Source: Amycolatopsis thermalba
Lineage (GTDB): Bacteria; Actinomycetota; Actinomycetes; Mycobacteriales; Pseudonocardiaceae
DNA: 64,000 nt
Assembly (NCBI RefSeq): GCF_003385215.1
Contig: NZ_PQHW01000023.1
Span: forward strand, 1 to 64,000
Direction of reading: 5' to 3'
Below are positions 32,708 to 40,800 of the stretch, piece after piece (positions within the stretch are counted from its first letter, which is position 1; the number at the start of each line of letters is the position of its first letter). The position numbers and the translations under genes were made by a program. The notes below the pieces were generated by a model. That model did not search any database. It had not been told where the DNA came from and saw nothing but the letters and a program-made list of their open reading frames with translations.

Positions 32708-34138
32708 TCAGCGCGCCACCGCGGCACGCTTGCGGGAGAGCGCGTCGACGGCTGCCGCCACCAGTAGGACCAGGCAGGTGATGATGTTAACCGTTGCCGC
32801 CTGGAATCCGAGCAGGCCGAGGCCGTTCTGGACGGTCGCCAGCACCAGACCACCGATCACCGCGTCCCGCAGCAGGCCGCGGCCGCCGAACAGCGACGTG
32901 CCACCGATCACCGCCGCGCCGACGGCGAACAGCAGCGTGTTGCCGCCACCGGAGTTGCCGTCCACCGCGCCGACCTTGGAGCTGTAGACGATCCCGCCGA
33001 TCGCGGCCACCGCCGAGCAGATCAGGAACACGCTCATCCGGATCTTGTCGACCTTGATCCCGGCGCGCCGCGCGGCCTCCTTGTTGCCGCCGACCGCGTA
33101 GATGTGCCGCCCGTAGCGGGTGCGGTCCAGCACGAACGTGCCGGCGACCAGCAGCACCAGCACGATCGGCACGACGTAGGGCACGCCGGCGATCGTGGTC
33201 AGGTCCGGGTTGGGCGAGCGGTTGGTGTTGAGCAGGTAGGTCGCGACCGCGCCGATCACCAGCACCGCGGCGGCCTTGACGAGCACGATCGTCGTCGGCT
33301 GCGCCACCAGCCCGCGGCGCAACCGTCCGAAGTGGCGGGTCAGGACGACCGCGGCGTACCCGCCCGCGGCGACGGCGAACATGATCCAGCCGCCCAGGAT
33401 GGACAGGTTGCCGTTGGCCACCTGGTAGAGCACGTCGCTCTGCCGGATGGAGATCGTGCCGCCCTCGCCGACCAGCTGCAGCAGCAGGCCGTACCAGCCG
33501 ATGAACAGCGCCAGGGTCACCACGAACGACGGGATGCCGATCTTGGCGACGATGGTTCCGGTCAGCGCGCCGATGACGACGCCGACGCAGATCGCCAGCA
33601 CGATCTCGATCCACGGGTTGGCCGCGAACCCGGCGAGCATGACGACCGGCACGACGAGCGAGAGCGCCGCGCCGATCCAGACGCGCATCCACACGCACAG
33701 CGCGGCCGCCACGATCGACCCGGCGATGAACCCGTAGAACACCGTGCTGCCGAAGTTGCCCAGCAGGTTGCCGTTCTGCGTGAAGTGCAGCGCCATCACC
33801 GACGCCGCGAGCCCGGAGGCGGTGCCCGCGGACAGGTCGATCTCGCCGAGCAGCAGCACCGGCACGATGCCCATCGCGATGATGGTCTGCCCGGCGCCCT
33901 GCGCGAACAGGTTCGCGATGTTGTTCAGCGACAGGAAGGTGTCGGACAGCCCGGTGAAGACCAGCACCAGCACGAGCAGGCCGAGCAGCGCGGGCAGGGC
34001 GCCCAGCTCGCCGCCGCGCAGGCGCCCGAAGTAGTCACCGATCGCCTCGCGGGTGGACCGCGAGGTGGTGTCGATGCCGAAGTCCGAGATCGCCGCCGGG
34101 GGCCGGCCCGAGCCGGGCTTGGTGGGGGTTTCAGTCAT
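32708..34138 (-). CDS. xylH: Xylose-type sugar ABC transporter permease
   Basis: A 476-residue permease with a long N-terminal cytoplasmic segment and about 12 hydrophobic stretches. Diagnostic blocks of the RbsC/XylH family are VLLLGEIDLSAGTASGLAAS, GIPSFVVTLALFIGWYGLLL, YAVGGNKEAARRAGIKVDKI and GGTSLFGGRGLLRDAVIGGL. The length, with an extra internal segment, is typical of XylH rather than RbsC. The start at ATG 34138 is 14 bp after the ATPase gene. It imports a pentose, most likely D-xylose, with the two upstream gene products. Confidence 0.9.
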   Translation of the reverse strand: MTETPTKPGSGRPPAAISDFGIDTTSRSTREAIGDYFGRLRGGELGALPALLGLLVLVLVFTGLSDTFLSLNNIANLFAQGAGQTIIAMGIVPVLLLGEIDLSAGTASGLAASVMALHFTQNGNLLGNFGSTVFYGFIAGSIVAAALCVWMRVWIGAALSLVVPVVMLAGFAANPWIEIVLAICVGVVIGALTGTIVAKIGIPSFVVTLALFIGWYGLLLQLVGEGGTISIRQSDVLYQVANGNLSILGGWIMFAVAAGGYAAVVLTRHFGRLRRGLVAQPTTIVLVKAAAVLVIGAVATYLLNTNRSPNPDLTTIAGVPYVVPIVLVLLVAGTFVLDRTRYGRHIYAVGGNKEAARRAGIKVDKIRMSVFLICSAVAAIGGIVYSSKVGAVDGNSGGGNTLLFAVGAAVIGGTSLFGGRGLLRDAVIGGLVLATVQNGLGLLGFQAATVNIITCLVLLVAAAVDALSRKRAAVAR

Positions 34139-34152
34139 GGCCACTTCTTTCC

Positions 34153-34926
34153 TCACACGGCCGCGGTCTCGGGGCGGGCCAGGCCGAGGTCGCCGGACCG
34201 GCCCGCGGTGATCAGTTCGACGACCTGGCTGTTCGTGACGTCCTTGGTGGCGACGTCGGCGGCCAGCCGGCCGAGGTAGAGGGTCGCGATGCGGTCGGCC
34301 ACCTCGAACACGTCGTTCATGTTGTGGCTGATCAGCACCACACCCAGGCCCTGCTCGGCCAGGCGCCGGACCAGGTCGAGCACCTGCCGGGTCTGCGCCA
34401 CGCCGAGCGCGGCGGTCGGCTCGTCGAGCAGCACGACCTTGCTGTTCCACAGCACGGCCTTGGCGATCGCGACCGTCTGCCGCTGCCCGCCGGACAACGA
34501 CGACACCGGGGTGCGCACCGACTTGACCGTGCGCACCGACAGCGACGCCAGAGTCTTGCGCGCGGCCAGCTCCATCGCCGCCTCGTCGAGCAGGCCGCGC
34601 TGGTTGCGCTCGCGGCCGAGGAACATGTTCTGGACGATGTCGAGGTTGTCGCACAGCGCGAGGTCCTGGTAGACGACCTCGATGCCCAGCGCGGCGGCGT
34701 CGCGCGGGTTGTGGATGTGGACCGGCTCGCCTTCGAAGACGATCTCGCCGCTGTCGATCGGGTGGATGCCGGCGATGCACTTGACGAGCGTGGACTTCCC
34801 GGCGCCGTTGTCGCCGACCAGCGCGGTGACCTCCCCCGCGCGCACCTGGAAGTCCACGTCGTGCAGGACGTGCACCGGCCCGAAGCTCTTGTTGACGCCT
34901 CGCAGCGCGAGGACGGGCTCGTTCAT
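34153..34926 (-). CDS. xylG: Sugar ABC transporter ATP-binding protein, single domain
   Basis: A 257-residue ATPase of the carbohydrate (CUT2) branch. Walker A is LVGDNGAGKSTLVKCI, the signature is LSGGQRQTVAIAKAV, Walker B is VVLLDEPTAALG and the H-loop is ISHNMNDVF. E. coli XylG and RbsA carry two ATPase halves in ~500 residues. Here only one half exists, so it should work as a homodimer, as in several actinobacterial sugar systems. It is separated from the binding-protein gene by 92 bp containing a stable hairpin, which may set a lower expression level than the lipoprotein. Confidence 0.9.
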   Translation of the reverse strand: MNEPVLALRGVNKSFGPVHVLHDVDFQVRAGEVTALVGDNGAGKSTLVKCIAGIHPIDSGEIVFEGEPVHIHNPRDAAALGIEVVYQDLALCDNLDIVQNMFLGRERNQRGLLDEAAMELAARKTLASLSVRTVKSVRTPVSSLSGGQRQTVAIAKAVLWNSKVVLLDEPTAALGVAQTRQVLDLVRRLAEQGLGVVLISHNMNDVFEVADRIATLYLGRLAADVATKDVTNSQVVELITAGRSGDLGLARPETAAV

Positions 34927-34964
34927 GGCAGAACCTCCGCTATCAGTGGCGTGACGCGCGTGCG

Positions 34965-35002
34965 GGGGACGCGCGGCCGGGGTCACCGGTCCGCGCGTCC
35001 CC
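34965..35002 (-). promoter_or_regulatory. Intra-operon stem-loop between xylF and xylG
   Basis: A perfect 12-bp GC-rich stem: ggggacgcgcgg (34965-34976) with ccgcgcgtcccc (34991-35002), 14-nt loop. On the transcribed (minus) strand no U-tract follows, so it is more likely an mRNA-stabilising or processing hairpin than a terminator. Confidence 0.65.
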
Positions 35003-35018
35003 AGCTCGATGCGCGCCG

Positions 35019-36137
35019 TCAGGAGATACCCAGCTGCTGGCAGACCGCGGCGGTGTCGCCGCCGCAGATCTCGCTCGCCTTGACGTAACCCTGGTCGACC
35101 ACCATCTTCACGTTCTCCTTGGTGATCGAGAACGGCTGCAGCAGCACCGACTTGACCGTGCGGTTGCCGGTCGGGTCGGTCGAAGTCTGCTTGGCGATCG
35201 CGTCGGCGCCGGCGGTGTCGCCCTTGACCAGCGCGGCGGCCAGCTGCGCGGTGGCGTCGGCCTCCTGCTGGATCGGCTTGAACACCGTCGAGTACTGCTG
35301 GCCCTGCAGGATGGACTTCAGGCCGGCGGCGCTGGCGTCCTGGCCGGTGACCGGGACCGAACCGGCGAGGCCGTTCTTCTGCAGCACCGTGATCACGGCA
35401 CCGGCCATGCCGTCGTTGGCGGCCAGCACACCGTCGACCTTGCCGCCGTTGGCGGACAGGAACTGCTCGAACGTCGCGCCACCGACCGCGTTGTCCCACT
35501 TGTCGATGCGCTGGCTGGCGACCTTCTTCAGCGCGCCCGAGCTGTAGAGCGGGCCGAGGACCTCCTGCTGCCCGTTGTAGAACAGGGTCGCGTTGTTGTC
35601 CGTCGGCGAGCCCTCGATCTCGATGACCTGGGCGCCGGGCTTGTTCTTCAGCGCGTCCGCGAGCGCCTGGCCCTGCAGGCGGCCGACCTGGACGTTGTCG
35701 AAGCTGACGTAGTAGTCGGCGCTGCCACCGAGGTTGAGGCGGTCGTAGTTGATGACCGGAACGCCCTGCTGCTTGGCCTTCTGCTCGACGGTGGCGCCGA
35801 CGTCCCCGCTGGGCGCGGCGATGATCAGGACCTTGACGCCCTGGCTGAGCATGCTGTCGGCCTGCTGCGCGAACCGCTGGTTGTCGCCCTGGGCGTTCTC
35901 GATGATCGGGCTGAGCCCGGCCTTCGTCAGCGCCGACTGGAGCATCGGCTGGTCGAAGCCGGCCCACCGGGCCGAGGTCGCGGTTTCGGGCAGGATCACG
36001 CCGACCTTCGGGCCGCCGTTGTCGGACCCGCCGCTCCCACCGCTTTCGTTGTTGGCGCTGTTCGCACCGCACGCGGTCAGCGCCAGGACGAGCCCGGTGC
36101 CCGCGGCGGCCAGCGCGAGGGTCTTTCTCCGCTTCAT
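35019..36137 (-). CDS. xylF: Xylose-type sugar-binding lipoprotein
   Basis: A 372-residue periplasmic-binding-protein-like domain of the XylF/RbsB class. ATG 36137 gives a lipoprotein signal (KRRKTLALAAAG to LALTAC), followed by a Gly/Ser/Asn-rich linker. The mature protein has KVGVILPETATSARWAGFD, NYDRLNLGGSADYYVSFDNV and VDGVLAANDGMAGAVI, closely matching the D-xylose-binding group (Tyr-Asp-Arg and Asn-Asp-Gly positions). It is the first gene of the operon and lies directly behind two tandem palindromic operators. It should deliver xylose or a similar pentose to the permease. Confidence 0.92.
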   Translation of the reverse strand: MKRRKTLALAAAGTGLVLALTACGANSANNESGGSGGSDNGGPKVGVILPETATSARWAGFDQPMLQSALTKAGLSPIIENAQGDNQRFAQQADSMLSQGVKVLIIAAPSGDVGATVEQKAKQQGVPVINYDRLNLGGSADYYVSFDNVQVGRLQGQALADALKNKPGAQVIEIEGSPTDNNATLFYNGQQEVLGPLYSSGALKKVASQRIDKWDNAVGGATFEQFLSANGGKVDGVLAANDGMAGAVITVLQKNGLAGSVPVTGQDASAAGLKSILQGQQYSTVFKPIQQEADATAQLAAALVKGDTAGADAIAKQTSTDPTGNRTVKSVLLQPFSITKENVKMVVDQGYVKASEICGGDTAAVCQQLGIS

Positions 36138-36155
36138 TGCGTCCCCTTGGCAGGA

Positions 36156-36197
36156 ATGTTGTGGCTCACAACATTTGAATGTTGTGGCCGACAACAT
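36156..36197 (-). promoter_or_regulatory. Two tandem ROK-type operators upstream of xylF
   Basis: Site 1 (36156-36174) is atgttgtg-gct-cacaacat, a perfect 8-bp dyad. Site 2 (36179-36197) is atgttgt-ggccg-acaacat, a perfect 7-bp dyad. The two 19-bp sites have centres 23 bp apart, about two helical turns, and lie 19-60 bp upstream of the lipoprotein start. The AT-rich, ACAAC-containing dyads fit a ROK/XylR-type repressor. Confidence 0.8.
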
Positions 36198-36262
36198 ACG
36201 TCGTAACCGCGTGTGAGGGAAGCCCGCTCCGACACGTTCCGGTAACAAAAGGGCCGCGATCC

Positions 36263-36561
36263 TCAAGTCTCGGACGGACGGGCAGGCCTTCCGGCCCTAC
36301 CGGGCAAAACGGGGTGGGCACCGGCGTAGCCGCCCCAGTCGATCACCGCGCACGGCACGTCGCCGACCACCCAAGCGTCGTGGCCGGGCGGGCAGATCAT
36401 GACGTCCCCGGGCCCGAAGCCGGCCTGGTCGCCGTCGTCCATGCGGATCGTCATCCGTCCGGACAGGACGTAGCCGGTGTGGTTCGCCTGACAGCTCTCC
36501 GTACCCGCGATCGGTTGATGTGCTGGGACCACCGCCAGCCCGGGTGGAACGTCGCGCGACC
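36263..36561 (-). pseudogene. Truncated, frameshifted cupin pseudogene
   Basis: Cupin-like sequence is split over two frames. GRATFHPGWRWSQHI (from 36561 downward) is in one frame. A single missing base near 36512-36518 shifts the rest (PIAGTESCQANHTGYVLSGR, then FGPGDVMICPPGHDAWVVGD) into another frame, which ends at 36263. Intact relatives I remember read ...GRATF.PGWRWS.H.KPIAGT.SCQ..HTGY.LSGRM continuously. The first ~25 residues and a start codon are also missing, because the M1 peptidase stop lies only 30 bp upstream. The gene is therefore broken twice. Confidence 0.75.
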
Positions 36562-36590
36562 CGCGGCTACGCCGGCTACGCCAAGCGGCG

Positions 36591-37832
36591 CTAGCCCAGC
36601 CAGGCGGCGAAGTCGTCGCGCAGCGAGACACCCGCCACGCGCTCCGCGTGCGCGACGAACTCCTCGGTCGTGACCGTGCCGTGCGCGTGCCCGGCCACCC
36701 ACGACCGCAGCAGGCCGAAGAACACCTCGTCGCCCACGCGGGCGCGCAGCCCGTGCAGCACCAGGGCCCCGCGCTTGTACACCTGCTCGTCGAACAGGCG
36801 CGCCACCCCGGGGTCGCCGATCGCGACGTCGGTGCCCACCCGCGCCCGCCAGTCACGCGCCAGCGCCGCTGCGGACGCGCCGCCGGAGGCCTCCGACCAC
36901 AGCCACTCCGCGTAGGTGGCGAAGCCCTCGTTGAGCCAGATGTGCCGCCAGCCGGCGACCGTGAGGCTGTTGCCGAACCACTGGTGCGCCAGCTCGTGCA
37001 CCACCAGCCGCTCGAACGTGCGACGGCCGTCGACGTGGTTGGCGCCGAAGATCGCCATCCCCTGCGCCTCGATCGGGTCGTCCAGGTCGTCGTCGGTGAC
37101 CACCACGACGTACTCGCCGAACGGGTACGGCCCGAACCACTCGGTCAGCCGCGCCATCATCTCCGGCTGGCGGCCGAAGTCGTGCGCGGCCGCCGCACGC
37201 AGCCGCCGCGGCACCGCGAGCCGTTGCCCCGCGCCGAGTTCCAGCTCGTCGTACCGTCCGATCTGGACACTCATCAGGTACGGCGCGGTCGGCTCGCGCC
37301 GCTCGAACACCCACGTCGTCGCGCTGCCCCCGGCCCGCCGGGCGACCAGGTCCCCGGTCACCAGCACGGTGTAGGCCGACGCGGTGGTCAGCGACACCCG
37401 GTAGGCCGCCTTGTCGCCGGGCCGGTCGTTGCACGGGAACCAGGACGGCGCCCCGGTCGGCTGGCTCGCCACGAGCGCGCCGTCGGTCAGCTCGTCCCAC
37501 CCGATCTCGCCCCACCGGCTCGCGACCGGACGCGGGTTGCCGGCGTAGCGCACCTCGACGGTGAACTCGCCGCGCACCGGGCGGGCCGGTGCGACCACGA
37601 GCTTGCCGCCGCGGTGGGTGAACCGCGCGGTCCGCCCGTCGACGCGCACGCCCTTGACGCTGAACCCGGCCAGGTCGAGCGGGATCCGGTTCAGCTCGTC
37701 CACCGCGACGGCGGACAGGACCGCCCGCGCGCTCAACCGGTTCGGCCCGATCTTGTAGTCCAGCTCCAGGTCGTAGTGCGTGACCCGGTAGCCGGTGCTG
37801 CCGTGGCCGAGCGTGTAGTCCGCGCGGCTCAC
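36591..37832 (-). CDS. M1-family zinc metallopeptidase coupled to the Pls/PosA synthetase
   Basis: A 413-residue M1 aminopeptidase-like protein. The zinc site is complete: HELAHQWFGN (HExxH), then 18 residues on the Glu in LNEGFATYAEW. The catalytic Tyr is probably in the YKRGALVLHGL segment. The exopeptidase motif GAMEN is replaced by EAQGMAIFGA, so substrate anchoring may differ. There is no helical C-terminal domain IV, making it shorter than PepN but like many actinobacterial members. The GTG at 37832 overlaps the synthetase stop by 4 bp (another GTG at 37841 is possible), so the two are translationally coupled. Streptomyces poly-lysine producers carry a zinc peptidase that degrades the polymer, which is the best analogy. 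Confidence 0.87.
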   Translation of the reverse strand: MSRADYTLGHGSTGYRVTHYDLELDYKIGPNRLSARAVLSAVAVDELNRIPLDLAGFSVKGVRVDGRTARFTHRGGKLVVAPARPVRGEFTVEVRYAGNPRPVASRWGEIGWDELTDGALVASQPTGAPSWFPCNDRPGDKAAYRVSLTTASAYTVLVTGDLVARRAGGSATTWVFERREPTAPYLMSVQIGRYDELELGAGQRLAVPRRLRAAAAHDFGRQPEMMARLTEWFGPYPFGEYVVVVTDDDLDDPIEAQGMAIFGANHVDGRRTFERLVVHELAHQWFGNSLTVAGWRHIWLNEGFATYAEWLWSEASGGASAAALARDWRARVGTDVAIGDPGVARLFDEQVYKRGALVLHGLRARVGDEVFFGLLRSWVAGHAHGTVTTEEFVAHAERVAGVSLRDDFAAWLG

Positions 37833-40800
37833 GCCCGCCACGCCGCGATCGGGTTGCCCAGCCAGCGGCTGTCGGCCGGGACGGCGTCGCCGCGGGTCAC
37901 CAGCGAACCCGGGCCCACGGTGGTGCGCGCGCCGATGCTGGCGCCGGGCAGCACGATCCCGTGCGGGCCGACGGTCGCGCCCCCGGCCACGGTCACCTCG
38001 CTCATGCGCATGATCCGATCATGGAACAGGTGGGTCTGCACGACACAGCCGCGGTTCACGGTCGCGCCGTCGCCCAGCCGCACCAGGTCCGTCTCCGGCA
38101 GCCAGTAGGTCTCCAGCCACACCCCGCGGCCGATCTTCGCGCCCATCGTGCGCAGCCAGCACGGCAGCAGCGGCGTGCCCGCGCTCCAGCCCACCAGCCA
38201 CGGCACGGCGAGCGTCTCGACGAACGTGTCGGCCAGCTCGGTGCGCCACACGAACGAACTCCACAGCGGGTGGTCCACCGCGCGGAACCGGCCGGTCAGC
38301 GCCCACTTCACCGCCGTGGTCACCGCACCCGCCACCAGCCCGGCGCCGAGCAGCACGACCGGCGCGGCGAGCGCGGCCACGACCAGCCCCGCCGCCGACC
38401 GCACGGCCGCCAGCGCCGCGAGCACCAGCACCGCGAGCGCGACCGCGCACATCACCGGCACGATCCGGCACAGCTCGACCGCCGCCCGCGCGACCTTCAG
38501 CCGCGACGGGGGCGCGAACGTGCGGCTCGCATCCGCCGTCTCGACCGCACGGCGCAGCGGCATCGGCGGCATGCCGAGGTAGGACGAGCCCTTCTTCGCC
38601 TTGCGCGGCGCGGAGGACAGCACCCCGACCAGGCCGCGCTTGGGCACCGCGCGCCCGGCCGCGGCCATGCCGGAGTTGCCGAGGAACGCCTGCTTGCCGA
38701 TGCGCGTCGGGGCGACGTGCAGCCAGCCGTGGCCCAGCTCGTAGGTGGCGACCATGGTGTCGTCGGCGAGGAACGCGCCGTCGTCGACCTGCGTCATCCG
38801 CGGCACCGCGAGCACCGTCGAAACCTCCGCGCCGCGGCCGACCTTCGCGCCCAGCAGCCGCCGCCACACCGGCGTGAACAGGCTCGCGTACAGCGGGAAC
38901 AGCACCTGGCGGGCCAGGTCCATCAGCCGCTCGGTGGCCCACACCTGCCACGCGATCCGGCCGTGCACCGGGTGGTAGCCCTGGTGCAGGCCCAGCCCGA
39001 GCAGCCGCACGGACACCAGCACCAGCAGCGCGTACGTGCCGAACGCGGCGAGCGTCGCCACCGGCACCGCCAGCAACGCGGCACCCAGCGCGGCGCCGAT
39101 GGTCGTCGAATCCGCGACCGCGGCGCCCAGCACCAGCAGGCCGGGCACGGCGGCGAGCACCGGGAACAGGCCCAGCACGAACGACGCGGCGCCGTAGGCG
39201 AAGGCCCAGAACCGCGACCGCGGCGGCCGGCTGGACGGCCAGCGCAGCGCGCCCTTGCCGTCGCGGCGGGCGGGCGAACCGGCCCAGCGCTGACCGGCCG
39301 GCACCGCGCCCAGCACGGTCGACCCGGCCGCGATCTCCGCGCCCTTGCCGATCCGCGCCCCGGGCAGCAGCACGCTGCGCGCGCCGACGCGGGCACCGGC
39401 GCCGATGCGGATCTTGCCGAGGTGCACGACGTCGCCGTCCACCCAGTGCCCGGACAGGTCCACCTCGGGCTCCACGGCCGCCCCGCGGCCCAGCTTGAGC
39501 AGCCCGGTGACCGGCGGCGGGGTGTGCAGATCGACGTCCTTGCCCACCTTCGCGCCCAGCGCGCGGGCGTAGAGCGTCATCCAGCTCGCGCCCGAAATCC
39601 CGGCCGCACCGGCGGCCTCGGCGAGCCGTTCGGCCGCCCACAGTCGCAAGTGGACCCGGCCACCACGCGGGTGGGTGCCCGGGCGGACCCCGCGCAGCAA
39701 CAGCCGGGCGCCGCCCGCCGCGATGCCGATGCGGCCCGGCGGGCTGAACAGCACCAGCCACGCCAGGGCGAGCGACCACCACGGCACCGCGGGCGCCCAC
39801 GCGACACCGGTCATCGAGAGCACAGTGGACAGTGCGGCCAGCGCGGTCAGCCAGCGCAGGCCGGTCAGGGCGAGCACCGGCACGGCCAGCACGGCCTGGA
39901 CGGCTCCCGCCCGGCGCGGCACCGGACGGACATCGCGCCGCCGGGCGGTTTCCCCCTCCAGGCCGTCCAGCAGCGCGGCGAGCTGCCCGAGCTTCGGGTG
40001 CCGGTAGAGGTCGGCGACCGAGACCTGCGGGTGCCGGGTGCGGATGCGCGCGACCAGCTGCGCCGCGGTGAGGCTGCCACCACCATTGGTGAAGAAGTCC
40101 GCGCCCGGATCGGTGACCGGCACGCCGAGGATCTCGGCCCAGCCCTCGGCGAGCCACGACTCGGTGGGCGTCAACGCCGCCACACTGTCCACTGTGGCCA
40201 GCGGCCAGGGCAGCGCGGCGCGGTCGACCTTGCCGGAGGTCCGGGTGGGCAGATCGTCCACGACCGCGAGCAGCGGCACCAGCGCGGCGGGCAGCCGGTC
40301 CCGGAGCAGAGCCGACGCCTCGGCGGTGCCGAACTCGCCCTGCGGCACGACGTAACCGACGAGGACCTGGTTGCCCGCCTTGGTGGTGCGGATCGCGGCG
40401 GCGGCTCCGGCGACGCCGGGCAGCGCCTGCAGCGCGGCGTCCACCTCGCCCAGCTCGATGCGGCGGCCGCCGAGCTTGACCTGCTCGTCGGCTCGGCCCA
40501 GGAAGACCAGCCCCGCGGGCTCGGCGCGCACCAGGTCGCCGCTGCGATAGGCGCGCTCCCAGCCCAGCGCGGGCAGCGGCGCGAACTTCTCGGCGTCCTT
40601 CACCGGATCCAGGTAACGGGCCAGGCCGGCGCCGCCGATCACCAGCTCACCGGACTCCCCCATCGCCACCGGCTCCCCGGCCGCATCGACGACCACGAGG
40701 TCCCAGCCGGCCAGCGGCAGCCCGATCCGCACCGGGCCCTCACCGGTCAGCGGCGCGGCGCAGGCGACCACCGTGGCCTCGGTGGGGCCGTAGGTGTTCC

